Shown here piece by piece: positions 7,908 to 17,370 of a DNA stretch of 64,000 nt. A program made the position numbers and the translations under genes. A model generated the notes under the pieces. That model saw only the letters and a list, made by a program, of their open reading frames with translations. It did no database searches and was not told the DNA's origin. The DNA lies in contig JACPUW010000023.1 in NCBI GenBank assembly GCA_016192035.1, positions 1 through 64,000 on the forward strand. The letters are read 5' to 3'. The stretch comes from Bacteroidota bacterium (GTDB lineage: Bacteria > Bacteroidota > Bacteroidia > CAILMK01 > JACPUW01). Every line of letters starts with the position of its first letter. Positions within the stretch are counted from its first letter, which is position 1.

Positions 7908-8618
7908 TTGTCAATCCATTGTGAAATAGGTGCTTTGTTTCGAAAATCCATATTATTGGCAATCCTTCTCCCAGCCTTGTTAAGTGGGCTGCAAGCGCAA
8001 GATTCACTGAATATTGGCGCCTGGGGCTCCTTGGCCATTTCAACTAAGTTATTGCCAGGGCTTAAGATTAGCCTAGAGGCAGCGGCAAGGACCGGATTCC
8101 AACCCCAAGACCATACTTTTTTTGGACAATTTGGGGCTAAATGGCAGCTAACCAAACATATATATCTTAGCCCCCGACTGCGGGTGGGTTATCTTTATGG
8201 CCCTACGGTGTTCCAACGTTGGTTTGTGGCATTGGGTCATTCATTTGAACCTGAAAGGTTTACCATCACTTCGCGGCTGGCTTTTCAGTACCGGGTATCG
8301 CACTATACTGACTTTGATGTGCACATGCACCGCGACCACTGGCGGTGGCGCAGCGGCTTGGGGTATGATATACCTCACTGGAAGGCAGATCCTGAGGTTG
8401 AAATTGAGTTATTTGCCAAATTGAACCGGCGCCAGCCAGTGGAAATGGACCTTCTAAGGGTGAAACTGGGTACTGAGCTCAGCCTGTATGACCACCTGGA
8501 TGGAAAACTTTTCACCCTGTGGGACCTAGACCCCAGTTCTGGGTTTGGCCTGGATAGGCTGGTACTGGGTTTTGAATTGGGCTATAAACTTGCCCGTAAG
8601 GCCAAAACGGAGAGCTAA
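7908..8618 (+). CDS. DUF2490-like outer-membrane barrel protein
   Basis: About 230 aa with signal peptide FRKSILLAILLPALLSGLQAQ. The mature part resembles DUF2490 proteins: NIGAWGSLAISTKLLPGLKISLEAAARTG, FFGQFGAKWQLTKHIYLSPRLRVGYLYG, and repeated aromatic-ended strands. No ATG is in frame; TTG at 7908 directly after the DUF4956 stop, or TTG at 7935 just before the signal peptide, are the candidate starts. Probably an outer-membrane barrel made with the VTC/DUF4956 pair. Confidence 0.72.
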   Translation: MSIHCEIGALFRKSILLAILLPALLSGLQAQDSLNIGAWGSLAISTKLLPGLKISLEAAARTGFQPQDHTFFGQFGAKWQLTKHIYLSPRLRVGYLYGPTVFQRWFVALGHSFEPERFTITSRLAFQYRVSHYTDFDVHMHRDHWRWRSGLGYDIPHWKADPEVEIELFAKLNRRQPVEMDLLRVKLGTELSLYDHLDGKLFTLWDLDPSSGFGLDRLVLGFELGYKLARKAKTES

Positions 8619-8622
8619 TGTC

Positions 8623-11082
8623 ATGAACAGACCCGCTTTACATAACACAGTATGTGTTTGTTGCATCATGCTGGCATCCTTACTACACACCTACGGGCAA
8701 GCAACCACAGTGATGGTGGGCCAGGTAAGCGATTTGTCATCCGGAAGGCCAATTTCAGGAGCAGAAATCCGGGTTAAGGGAACAGGCCATATGGCGCACA
8801 GCAACAGCGATGGCTGGTACCGGTTAACTATACAAGGTACAGGGAATGCCCTGGATTCCTTTGGGTTTGTTGGGCATGTATTGGTTTGGGATTCATTGGA
8901 AATGATGGAGTTGCAGATTTGGTCACTAAAGGGCCAATTGGTATATGAAGGGAATTTGACCGGTGGGCCAGGCCTGTGGTGCCTTCCAAACATGCATAGC
9001 GGTGTTTATCTGCTGGTTATTTCATACGGTGGCCAGCACTACCCCTTGATGGCCGCATCACTGGGCAATGAACTAATGATCGTGCAGCCATCGGCGCCCT
9101 TTATCCGGGCCCAAACAGACTTGACCGATACTATAGAAGTCCGTGCCCAGGGCTACAATACCAGGTATTTGGCCAGGACTAGGGCTACCGGTACCCAGCA
9201 TGTAAAATTGCTGCCACAAGGTGCCAAATACCTAGACTATCTCCCCGAACTGTTTGATACCACCGACTATGGCCTGCTGGCGGGTGCGCCTTCACGTTCA
9301 CTGCTCGGACAAGTAGCGTCCATAAAGGTGGTGTATGATTTTGATCGAGGGCTCATGTACTATATTAATGCCAACAAGTATCAATTACACTATGATTTCT
9401 GCAAGGAGGTACTTGGCTATGATCAAGGAATCTATAGGTTTAACCTAACTCAATATCCCCGCTCGGCAGAACGCATGTACTACTTGGGCGATCTAAACTA
9501 TTACCGCGACCTGGACAGGTTTGTGTTTCAGTTTGTGGCGAGCAATGAGTTTGGATGTGGTGAGATAGCAGATTTTTTTGCGGCCATCAAAGCCACATCT
9601 TTCTTTGCCAATCGACTGGTTTTCTACTCGATAAAGCAAGAATGGGATAACTGTGCCCAGATAGGCTATATAGATACGGAAACACTATATGGAGGACAGA
9701 ACTACCTGGGGCTCAATACAGGTTTTGCCTATGGCTACCTTAGGGTAGTGCAGCCCTTTGAATTGCCCAGTACGTATTTAAGCAAGCGCGATATAGTGGT
9801 TTACAATGGTTTGCCGAACGACATGCCGGTAGTGGCTGGCCTGGTTACCACTGAATTTCAGACCCCATTGAGCCACATCAATATACTTAGCCACAGCCGG
9901 GGCACGCCCAATATGACTTTGCGGAATGCCTTGGAAAATCCCCAAGTGATGGGCAAACTGGGCCAATTGGTATATCTGGAGGTAACAAACAATGACTATG
10001 TGTTGCGCAAGGCCAATTTGGCTGAAGCTGAGGTATTTTGGGCAAGCAAGGAGCCAAAAGGCACGGCAGTGCCGGCTTTTGACCTGTCAGTTTCAGGCCT
10101 GGTAGATCTGAATAAAGCCAACTACCGGCACGTGGGCACCATAGGTTCAAAGGCTGCCAATTTTGCCGAAATGATGAAGGTGCGCATGGACCATGGCACC
10201 GTCCCCCTGCCCGAAATGGCGTTTGCCATTCCTTTTTATTACTACCAACAGCATTTGGTGCGCCACGGCATAGATAAGGCCATCAATCAGGCGCTACAGT
10301 CACAGGCATTTAGGCAAAAACCCAGTTTCCGCCAAAAAAGATTGGCCCAACTGCGCGATACCATCATTGCCACGGAGCTTGACCCAGGGTTGCGCCAAGC
10401 GGTGATGGATAAAATGGGAAATTATTTGGTTTTCAAACGGTTCCGTTTTAGATCATCTACCAATGCGGAAGATTTGAACGGTTTTTCAGGTGCGGGGCTC
10501 TATTCATCGGCCACGGCCCAGGCCCATGATGCGGACCAAACCGCTGACTGGGCCATAAAAAGCGTTTGGGCAGGGCTGTGGAATTGGCGGGCATTTGAGG
10601 AAAGATCTTATTACGGCATTGATCATGGGCAATGTATGATGGGTGTGTTGGTGCACCGTGCTTTCCCTAGTGAAGATGCCAATGGGGTGCTCATAACCAC
10701 CAACTTATATAACGCCAATGATGGGATCATAATCAATGCCCAATACAGCGACCTGAGTATTGTGAGGCCCAGCCCTGGCCTTATCCATGAGCAAATTATG
10801 GTGTATAGATATGCTGTGGACCCACTATCAAAATATACCATAGAATACCTGAGTTTCTCCAATGCCCCTGGCCTAAAGTGGGAGACGGTGCTTACCAAGG
10901 GTGAAGTGACTGAATTAATGGATTATGCGCTGGCCATTAAAGCGCACTTTTACTATAATGTATTGCCTCAGTGCACATGCAGTTTGGAGGATTTTGCACT
11001 CGACATAGAATTTAAAGTGGACTCTGAAGTGAAAAACAGGAAGGTGTACGTAAAACAGGTGAGGCCCTATGGCCAGTATTAG
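8623..11082 (+). CDS. Secreted PEP/pyruvate-binding (dikinase-like) protein
   Basis: 819 aa from ATG 8623 (4 nt after the previous stop). Seen in order: signal peptide, about 1-26, ending TYGQ; a carboxypeptidase-regulatory-like domain, about 28-75 (GRPISGAEIRVKGTG); a segment like a T9SS sorting domain, about 95-145 (MHSGVYLLVIS); an unassigned middle; a PEP-utiliser phosphohistidine swivel domain, about 385-440, with the candidate phospho-accepting His418 in TPLSHINILSHSRGTPN; then a PPDK/PpsA-type ATP-grasp domain, about 503-815 (GTIGSKAANFAEM, RFRSSTNAEDL, DIEFKVD, KQVRPY). The swivel precedes the ATP-grasp domain, opposite to PEP synthase and like plant glucan, water dikinases. No PEP-binding TIM barrel is present. 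The substrate, and how ATP would be reached outside the cytoplasm, are unknown. Confidence 0.78.
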   Translation: MNRPALHNTVCVCCIMLASLLHTYGQATTVMVGQVSDLSSGRPISGAEIRVKGTGHMAHSNSDGWYRLTIQGTGNALDSFGFVGHVLVWDSLEMMELQIWSLKGQLVYEGNLTGGPGLWCLPNMHSGVYLLVISYGGQHYPLMAASLGNELMIVQPSAPFIRAQTDLTDTIEVRAQGYNTRYLARTRATGTQHVKLLPQGAKYLDYLPELFDTTDYGLLAGAPSRSLLGQVASIKVVYDFDRGLMYYINANKYQLHYDFCKEVLGYDQGIYRFNLTQYPRSAERMYYLGDLNYYRDLDRFVFQFVASNEFGCGEIADFFAAIKATSFFANRLVFYSIKQEWDNCAQIGYIDTETLYGGQNYLGLNTGFAYGYLRVVQPFELPSTYLSKRDIVVYNGLPNDMPVVAGLVTTEFQTPLSHINILSHSRGTPNMTLRNALENPQVMGKLGQLVYLEVTNNDYVLRKANLAEAEVFWASKEPKGTAVPAFDLSVSGLVDLNKANYRHVGTIGSKAANFAEMMKVRMDHGTVPLPEMAFAIPFYYYQQHLVRHGIDKAINQALQSQAFRQKPSFRQKRLAQLRDTIIATELDPGLRQAVMDKMGNYLVFKRFRFRSSTNAEDLNGFSGAGLYSSATAQAHDADQTADWAIKSVWAGLWNWRAFEERSYYGIDHGQCMMGVLVHRAFPSEDANGVLITTNLYNANDGIIINAQYSDLSIVRPSPGLIHEQIMVYRYAVDPLSKYTIEYLSFSNAPGLKWETVLTKGEVTELMDYALAIKAHFYYNVLPQCTCSLEDFALDIEFKVDSEVKNRKVYVKQVRPYGQY

Positions 11083-11099
11083 GCAAGGCCATGGTCCTT

Positions 11100-11825
11100 T
11101 TACAACTTGCCAAGCAGGTGGAACAGATCGTCCACCGCTGGTTTTAATTGGCTTACAAACCCCTCGGCTTCAAATATGGCTGCCATTCCCCCGTAGTGCG
11201 CGTCGCGTCCCTCGGTCATTTTCATAAATCCCTGTGAAGATATCATGGTCTCGGGCTCGGTGCTTTCGGGGTTGTAAAACTGTGATTTGTACGCCGCCAA
11301 GGATGCTTTCTTCTTATTGGCATAGCCCCTTATGTCCACTAGGATATCGGGTTCCAAATGCTTGAACTGTATGTAGTGAAACAACTTGTGGCCCCGCCAG
11401 GCATCCTGTGCTTTATTGCCCAGGGTGGTTTCTATTTTGGCCAGTCCGGCCAAAAAATTGGCCCGGCGCACCAAACTGGCCCCACGTCCGTGGTCAGGAT
11501 GGCGGTCTTCTGGGGCGTTGGCTATCACTATTTCAGGCTTATAATGCCGAATGACTCGTATGATCTCCAATAAGTTGTCATCATTGTGCGCAAAAAAACC
11601 GTCGGGCATGCCCAGGTTTTGGCGCACCTGCACGCCCAGTGCCAGGCGTGCTGCCTCTGCTTCTTCCATCCGTATCTCTACCGTGCCCCGGGTGCTTAGG
11701 TCGGAGTGCGTAAGGTCTATGATACCAACTTTATATCCCTTATCCACGTGTTTGGCCAGGGTTCCGCCTGCCCCTAGTTCCACATCGTCGGGGTGTGCCC
11801 CAAAAGCCAGTATGTTCAGCTTCAT
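11100..11825 (-). CDS. bshB1: Bacillithiol biosynthesis deacetylase BshB1
   Basis: 241 aa LmbE-fold zinc deacetylase that removes acetate from GlcNAc-malate to give GlcN-malate, the second step of bacillithiol synthesis. Seen: AFGAHPDDVELGAGG (zinc ligands His and Asp, catalytic Asp), NAPEDRHPDHGRGASLV with the third zinc His, and the BshB1-type C-terminus with YKSQFYNPES and GRDAHYGGMAAIFEAEGF. bshA and bshC are not in the window. Convergent with the dikinase-like gene, 17 bp apart. Confidence 0.93.
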   Translation of the reverse strand: MKLNILAFGAHPDDVELGAGGTLAKHVDKGYKVGIIDLTHSDLSTRGTVEIRMEEAEAARLALGVQVRQNLGMPDGFFAHNDDNLLEIIRVIRHYKPEIVIANAPEDRHPDHGRGASLVRRANFLAGLAKIETTLGNKAQDAWRGHKLFHYIQFKHLEPDILVDIRGYANKKKASLAAYKSQFYNPESTEPETMISSQGFMKMTEGRDAHYGGMAAIFEAEGFVSQLKPAVDDLFHLLGKL

Positions 11826-12071
11826 CTTGGTTTCTGTTGTTTTTTTTGTGTGTACACTGCATTTCTTGCATTAACCCGTGTTGTTGCCATTCTTATGGTT
11901 TGACGGATTTGGCAATGCATGAAACGCGCTGGTAATGTGCGTGTTGTTGGGATATTAATGCCCCGATAGGGGCAAATTTACGTAGCCCAGCCGCCTGTGG
12001 ATACTGGGTAGCCAAGTGCAAATAGGGGTACGGATTGATGAACCTGCCTCCAATTTTCTCATTAAAAAAAA

Positions 12072-12611
12072 TCATGGTGATACCCTAGGTAGCACCCTTT
12101 GCCCCAAATATTTGGCCGCCAGTTTTCTATATCGTTCGGCGTTGTCGGTTATTGACAGGATTTCTTGCGGTAGAAGGGGTCTCACCACTTTGCCAGGGCT
12201 GCCCAGCACTAGGGAGTTTGGTGGAATATGGCTCCCGCCGGTTATCAGCGTGTGCGCGCCTATAATGCAGTTGTCACCCACCACGGCCCCACTCATCACG
12301 GTTGCCCTCATACCTACCAGTACGTTGTTGCCCAGTGTGCAGCCATGTATGATGGCCGAATGCCCCAACACACAGCCCATGCCCACTTGGCATGACGCAT
12401 CGTGGTCCACATGCACCACCGCGCAGTCTTGTACATTGCTTCCTTGGCCAATTTGAATGGAGGCTATGTCGCCTCGGATCACGGCGTTAAACCACACCGA
12501 GACGTGGTTGCCAAGTTCCACTTGCCCAAGTACTTGGGCGCCAGGGGCAATATACACTTCCATCCCTCTTTTTACCTGTGCCAACAAGGTGAGGTGGTAA
12601 TCACTGGTCAT
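12072..12611 (-). CDS. Gamma-carbonic-anhydrase-like hexapeptide-repeat protein
   Basis: 179 aa from ATG 12611; an ATG at 12668 is also open but would overlap the divergent hutI start. Left-handed beta-helix repeats run through most of the protein (GAQVLGQVELG, IQIGQGSNVQDCAVVH, GMGCVLGHSAIIHGCTLG). Three zinc-ligand histidines of the gamma-class appear to be present: VVHVDHDAS, LGHSAIIHG. The family includes Cam, CaiE/PaaY and YrdA proteins, so carbonic anhydrase activity is possible but not assured. Confidence 0.8.
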   Translation of the reverse strand: MTSDYHLTLLAQVKRGMEVYIAPGAQVLGQVELGNHVSVWFNAVIRGDIASIQIGQGSNVQDCAVVHVDHDASCQVGMGCVLGHSAIIHGCTLGNNVLVGMRATVMSGAVVGDNCIIGAHTLITGGSHIPPNSLVLGSPGKVVRPLLPQEILSITDNAERYRKLAAKYLGQRVLPRVSP

Positions 12612-12666
12612 ATGCGGTGTCAATGAACGGTTGTAGCCCCAAATATGCCTTTTATTTGCGCCAAAC

Positions 12667-13899
12667 ATGCCAGTGAAAGACGGATTATTTGTGCAAATAC
12701 GCGAACTACTACAGGTTCAACCTACTGAAGTACAGCGTGTGCGTGGTGCCGACATGGCGCATCTGCCCCGTCTGGCCAACGCTTGGCTTTTGGTACTGGA
12801 TGGAATCATAGCCGACTATGGCACCATGGACCAATTGCCTGAATCGACGGTGCCCATTCATGACTGTACGGATAGGTACATACTGCCCGCCCTAGTGGAC
12901 TCCCATACGCATTTGGTTTTTCCGGGATGGCGAGAGGAAGAGTTTGTTATGCGCCTAAAAGGTTTAGACTATGAGGCCATAGCCAAGGCCGGAGGTGGCA
13001 TACTAAACACTGCCAACAAATTGGCGGCAATGGATGAGGAAATGCTATATGAGGATGCACTGGCCAGGGCCCAGGTGCTTATGAATAGCGGTACCGGTGC
13101 CATAGAAATAAAAAGTGGGTATGGCCTGAGCATGGAATCAGAGCTGAAAATGCTCAGGGTGATACGCAGGCTTAAAGATAACCTGCCCATAGAGGTACGG
13201 GCTACTTTTTTGGGTGCCCACGCCATACCCGCTCGTTACCAACATTATCCTGAAGGCTATGTGGATGAAATCATAGGCCAAATGCTGCCCAGGGTGGCGG
13301 GAGAGGGCTTGGCCGACTACATAGATGTGTTCTGCGAACGGGGATATTTCAGCCCGGTCCATATGGATCGGATACTGGAGGCAGGTGCAGCTTATGGCCT
13401 GAAAGCCAAGGTGCATGTAAACCAGTTTAGCAGTATGGGCGGATTGGAGGTGGCCCTGAAGCACCAGGCGCTCAGCGTGGACCACCTAGAGGTAATGGCA
13501 ACGGGTGATCTGGAATTGTTGGCGGGCAGCAATACGATACCGGTGGCCTTGCCAGGATGCAGCTTTTTTTTGGGAATACCCTATGCGCCTGCCCGACAAA
13601 TGATTGATATGGGAATGCCCTTGGTCTTGGCCACCGATTACAACCCTGGATCGTCGCCATCTGGCAATATGCCATTTGTGCTGTCACTGGCCTGCATCAA
13701 ATTGAAAATGACCCCAAACGAGGCCATTCATGCCGCCACCATCAATGCGGCTGCTGCATTGGAGCTGAACGATGACATGGGCTCTATATCGCGGGGAAAG
13801 AAAGCCAAGCTCATCATAACCAAGCCTATGCCCAGCCTGGAGTACTGGATGTATGCTTTTGGCAATGGTGCGGATATGGTGCAAGAATTGGTGGTATAG
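12667..13899 (+). CDS. hutI: Imidazolonepropionase
   Basis: 410 aa amidohydrolase that opens 4-imidazolone-5-propionate to formimino-glutamate in histidine breakdown. Seen: metal-site motif VDSHTHLVFPGWREEEF, then YEAIAKAGGGILNT, IEIKSGYGLSMESELKMLR, HVNQFSSMGG, SVDHLEVM, and ATDYNPGSSPSGNMPF. These are the HutI-specific blocks. No hutH, hutU or formiminoglutamase lies nearby, so the rest of the pathway must be elsewhere. Divergent from the hexapeptide gene with a short shared promoter region. Confidence 0.93.
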   Translation: MPVKDGLFVQIRELLQVQPTEVQRVRGADMAHLPRLANAWLLVLDGIIADYGTMDQLPESTVPIHDCTDRYILPALVDSHTHLVFPGWREEEFVMRLKGLDYEAIAKAGGGILNTANKLAAMDEEMLYEDALARAQVLMNSGTGAIEIKSGYGLSMESELKMLRVIRRLKDNLPIEVRATFLGAHAIPARYQHYPEGYVDEIIGQMLPRVAGEGLADYIDVFCERGYFSPVHMDRILEAGAAYGLKAKVHVNQFSSMGGLEVALKHQALSVDHLEVMATGDLELLAGSNTIPVALPGCSFFLGIPYAPARQMIDMGMPLVLATDYNPGSSPSGNMPFVLSLACIKLKMTPNEAIHAATINAAAALELNDDMGSISRGKKAKLIITKPMPSLEYWMYAFGNGADMVQELVV

Positions 13900-14013
13900 T
13901 GTTTGGCTTGACACTAAATAGGAATCGGTAGTGCTTGTAAATGAGATGGTATTGGAGTTTTATGGCCAGTGATTAAATGCTCCTTGCCTACCCGGTGAGC
14001 GGTTAATACGGGT

Positions 14014-15642
14014 CTAATGGCCAATATTCACGAACGCAAACTTTTCCCCGTCAAACAGGCCTTTGTCGCTGAGTTTTAACTTAGGAATGACCAATAGGGC
14101 CAAAAAGGAAAGGGTCATGTACGGGGCAGCCAGGCCGCAGCCCAATATTTCTTTTACCCATTGGTCTATCTTTTCATATTGATAAGCAACCTCATGGCCG
14201 GGGTCCATGCTCATGAGTCCCGCCACAGGCAGTGGCATTACAAATTGTTCATTTCCGCAGGCCGCAGCTATGCCTCCCTGGGCCTGCACCAATGCGTTAA
14301 TGGCTGCACAGAGGTCTATGTCATTGCAGCCCATGGCTATGATATTGTGGCTATCGTGGGCCACGGTTGATGCAATGGCCCCCTGGCGCAGGCCGCTTCC
14401 GTGCACCACTGCCACTGCCGGCGGTGTAGGGTGGTATCGGTTAATCACGGCAATCTTGAGCAAATCATTTGATGTTTGCGCATGGAATAAGCCCCCTGAA
14501 TGTTCAAAATCAACCTTATTGGTAATTATCTGGCCCTCTAGTATGCCAATGGCGGGTATAGTGCCCGCAGGGTAGGCCACGGCCAGTTGTGCTGGGTTTA
14601 TGGCTTGGCAATTAAAGCGGTTAATGGGTTTGATAGGATCAGGCAGCCGGGGAATAAGGCATTTTCCATTGCTAGCTACGTGTACACCTGCTATATAGGT
14701 ATCTTTTGCCTGCCAATTTTTTGGATCGCTCATCACCACCAGGTCGGCAGGATCGCCGGGCTGCAGAAGGCCATTGTCCAAGCCATAGTGGCGCACGGGG
14801 TGTAAAGTGCAGGCCCGCAGCAAGGCCATCATGTCCTTGCCCTTGGCCGCGCCGCGCCTAAGCAGTGCATCCAGGTGGCCTTTTACCAGGTCATCGGGGT
14901 GTTTGTCGTCCGAGCAAAACATCAACCGGTGAGGCCATGTGTCAATCAGGTCTATGAGTTCGTCAAAATTTTTGGCCGCGCTGCCTTCACGTATCAATAT
15001 ATACATGCCACACTCGAGTTTATCTATGGCCTCTTCTATGGTGGCGCACTCATGGTCGGTACTTATCCCAGCATCGGCATAGGCCTTGGCTTGGCTACCC
15101 CTCAAGCCAGGCGCGTGTCCGTCAATCGGTTTGCCCAGTTCCTTGGCATGTGCCAGTTTCTTTAGCACTTCGGGGTTGCCCATAAGTACCCCAGGGTAGT
15201 TCATCATTTCGGTGAGGTAGCGTATCTCGGGCCGTTCCAGCAGTTTTCGGACCTCGGCAGGCCCAAGTAGGGCGCCTGATGTTTCAAACGCGGTGGCCGG
15301 CACGCATGAAGGTGCTCCGAAATTGAAATAAAAGGGTGATTTCTTGGCATTTTCAATCATAAAATCCACCCCTTCCAAGCCGCAAACATTGGCTATTTCA
15401 TGGGGGTCGCTCACACTGGCCACTGTTCCATGCACCACTGCCAGCCTGGCAAATTCGGTGGGCACCAGCATAGAACTCTCTATATGTACATGGGCGTCAA
15501 CCAGCCCGGGCACTATCCAATCGGTGTTTTCGGTGTGGTGTGCCTGTATGGAAACTATGCGCCCATTTTCCCAGTATATGCTGCCCATAACTATCTGGCC
15601 GCTTACTACATCCACTATATGTCCCTGGGCGGATCCGTTCAT
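14014..15642 (-). CDS. ade: Adenine deaminase
   Basis: 542 aa, typical length for bacterial Ade (amidohydrolase superfamily), which converts adenine to hypoxanthine and ammonia. Seen: GLVDAHVHIESSML (metal ligands), VSDPHEIANVCG, KPIDGHAPGLRG, GISTDHECAT, MFCSDDKHPDDL and NRYHPTPPAVAVVHGSGL. Its start overlaps the plsC stop by 4 nt, so it is the last gene of the DMT transporter-plsC-ade operon. The combination is not a recognised pathway; the transporter could carry a purine-related metabolite, but that is only a guess. Confidence 0.93.
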   Translation of the reverse strand: MNGSAQGHIVDVVSGQIVMGSIYWENGRIVSIQAHHTENTDWIVPGLVDAHVHIESSMLVPTEFARLAVVHGTVASVSDPHEIANVCGLEGVDFMIENAKKSPFYFNFGAPSCVPATAFETSGALLGPAEVRKLLERPEIRYLTEMMNYPGVLMGNPEVLKKLAHAKELGKPIDGHAPGLRGSQAKAYADAGISTDHECATIEEAIDKLECGMYILIREGSAAKNFDELIDLIDTWPHRLMFCSDDKHPDDLVKGHLDALLRRGAAKGKDMMALLRACTLHPVRHYGLDNGLLQPGDPADLVVMSDPKNWQAKDTYIAGVHVASNGKCLIPRLPDPIKPINRFNCQAINPAQLAVAYPAGTIPAIGILEGQIITNKVDFEHSGGLFHAQTSNDLLKIAVINRYHPTPPAVAVVHGSGLRQGAIASTVAHDSHNIIAMGCNDIDLCAAINALVQAQGGIAAACGNEQFVMPLPVAGLMSMDPGHEVAYQYEKIDQWVKEILGCGLAAPYMTLSFLALLVIPKLKLSDKGLFDGEKFAFVNIGH

Positions 15643-16370
15643 TTTCTCAGTTTGGTAAGGGCCTCATTGATCAGGTTTTTCACCGTATCGCGCAGTGCTT
15701 CGGTGTCGCTTATTGCATAGCCTTCAGTTGAAATTGGGGTTAACCATTGGTAAACAAGCTTGCCCGGCCTTAGGGCAAAGCCACGCGCCGGACATAGTGC
15801 ATTTGTATTGGCAATAACCAGGATGGCAATGGGTTTCTTGCTTTCTATGGCCAGCCTAAACGCACCGTCATAGAATCTGGCTGTGGGTTCAGCCGAAATA
15901 TTTCGAGTGCCTTCAGGGTAAATAAATAGGGATACCCCTTGGGCCAGCACCTCCTTCATGCGCTCCATGCTTTGCTGCCTGGCCTTGGGGTTTTGTCGGT
16001 CCACTGTTAGGTATATGTTTCTTATAATCCACCCCAACAGCGGCACCCTACCCAGCTCGGCCTTGGAAAGGAAACGAAAGGCTACCGGGCTCGCCACGGC
16101 GCAAAGCGGTATGTCAAGAGCTGACAAATGATTGGAAACCAGCACATAGGATTCGCCCTTGCGCAGCGGGGTAGGTGCTATGCGCCGGGTACGAATGCCT
16201 GTGAATAAAAATATTCCACGGGCCCAGATACGCGAAACCCCGTGTACGTTCACTATGGCCTTGTCACCCCAAATGGCTATGGCTACTATATAAAAGGGCA
16301 GGGCCAGCAACATGAGTAGTGTAAAAACCACCATGCCCCAGACAGCCCAAAAACCTTGCAACCACTTCAT
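15639..16370 (-). CDS. plsC: 1-acyl-sn-glycerol-3-phosphate acyltransferase (PlsC family)
   Basis: 243 aa with an N-terminal membrane helix (VVFTLLMLLALPFYIVAIAIW). The catalytic box is SNHLSALDIP (NHxxxxD), followed by FRFLSKAELGRVPLLGW, and the third block FIYPEGTRN. It acylates lysophosphatidic acid to phosphatidic acid at the inner membrane. Starts at ATG 16370, sharing one nucleotide with the stop of the upstream transporter. Confidence 0.88.
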   Translation of the reverse strand: MKWLQGFWAVWGMVVFTLLMLLALPFYIVAIAIWGDKAIVNVHGVSRIWARGIFLFTGIRTRRIAPTPLRKGESYVLVSNHLSALDIPLCAVASPVAFRFLSKAELGRVPLLGWIIRNIYLTVDRQNPKARQQSMERMKEVLAQGVSLFIYPEGTRNISAEPTARFYDGAFRLAIESKKPIAILVIANTNALCPARGFALRPGKLVYQWLTPISTEGYAISDTEALRDTVKNLINEALTKLRK

Positions 16371-17251
16371 TATCTATATAATTTTCGCTCTTTTTTATTG
16401 ATCAAATACACGGCGGTAAGCACTGCCAAAAGCCCAAGCACATGCCACATGCCAATCTTTTCGCCATCGGCCAGGCCCCAGGCCATGGCTACTACTGGAA
16501 TTAGGTAAGTAACCGAACTGGCAAATACTGCACTGGATAACTGTATAATACGGTTAAACAAAATCATGGCGACAGCGGTACCTACAAAACCCAACACGGA
16601 TATGGCAGCCAGGCTTACGTAGGCTTGTTTGCTAAGGTGAAACATATCAATGGGTTCAAACAAGGGCAGGTAAAACAGCAGCGGAATCATAGAGAGCCCA
16701 ATGGGAATGGCCGCTGTGGCAAGAGGGTTGAACCGCGTGAGCCTGGCTTTCAGGGTGTTTACACTTATGGCATAACATATCGTGGCCAGCAAGACCAATA
16801 GGCCATACCAAACATTGCTCGGTTTTTCGGCCCCCGATGTATAAATGAGTACAATGGCACCCACCAAACCCACTCCTACCCCTACGGCTTTGGCACGGGG
16901 GGTATGCACCTTAAACAAAAGAAAACCCACCACCAGGGTAAATAAGGGAACCAAGCTATTGAGCATGGCAGTAAAGGCACTGCCCAACTGGGTTTGGGCA
17001 AAGGCAAAGAGAAAATAGGGTATGCCGTTGCCGCAAAAGGCCACTATGGCCATGGGAAACCAATCAGATTTCCGCATTTGGCGTAAAAACTTGATGGTAA
17101 AAGGCATGAGTGCCATGCCAGCTATTATGAGCCGCAGGCTGGCCAATTGGGTAGGCGAAAATCCTTTAAGCCCTTCTTTCATAAGTATAAAAGAGGAACC
17201 CCAGATAAGGGCTAAGATACCCAATAACACAAACCGTAATGGATTCTGCAA
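16370..17251 (-). CDS. EamA-type drug/metabolite transporter
   Basis: 293 aa with about ten transmembrane helices in two EamA repeats. Seen: ALIWGSSFILMKEGLKGFSP at the start of repeat one, and VWYGLLVLLATICYAISVN at the start of repeat two. The N-terminus has no ATG in frame; TTG at 17251 gives a complete first helix and is taken as the start. First gene of the operon with plsC and ade. Substrate unknown. Confidence 0.85.
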   Translation of the reverse strand: MQNPLRFVLLGILALIWGSSFILMKEGLKGFSPTQLASLRLIIAGMALMPFTIKFLRQMRKSDWFPMAIVAFCGNGIPYFLFAFAQTQLGSAFTAMLNSLVPLFTLVVGFLLFKVHTPRAKAVGVGVGLVGAIVLIYTSGAEKPSNVWYGLLVLLATICYAISVNTLKARLTRFNPLATAAIPIGLSMIPLLFYLPLFEPIDMFHLSKQAYVSLAAISVLGFVGTAVAMILFNRIIQLSSAVFASSVTYLIPVVAMAWGLADGEKIGMWHVLGLLAVLTAVYLINKKERKLYR

Positions 17252-17294
17252 GATGGCTTTTTAAGAGCCTGCGAAGTAAGTGTATGGCTGCCCA

Positions 17295-17330
17295 TTGGGG
17301 CCGGTAGGGTGTAATATTCAATTACATTTG
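17295..17330 (+). promoter_or_regulatory. Candidate promoter of the AlkD-like gene
   Basis: TACATTTG at 17323-17330 fits the -7 consensus TAnnTTTG. TTG at 17295-17297 is 25 nt upstream, slightly longer than usual. The ATG of the gene is at 17371. Confidence 0.4.
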
Positions 17331-17370
17331 AACCTAAGGTTGTCTTGCCAGGATCTTGATAATCTGTTAT

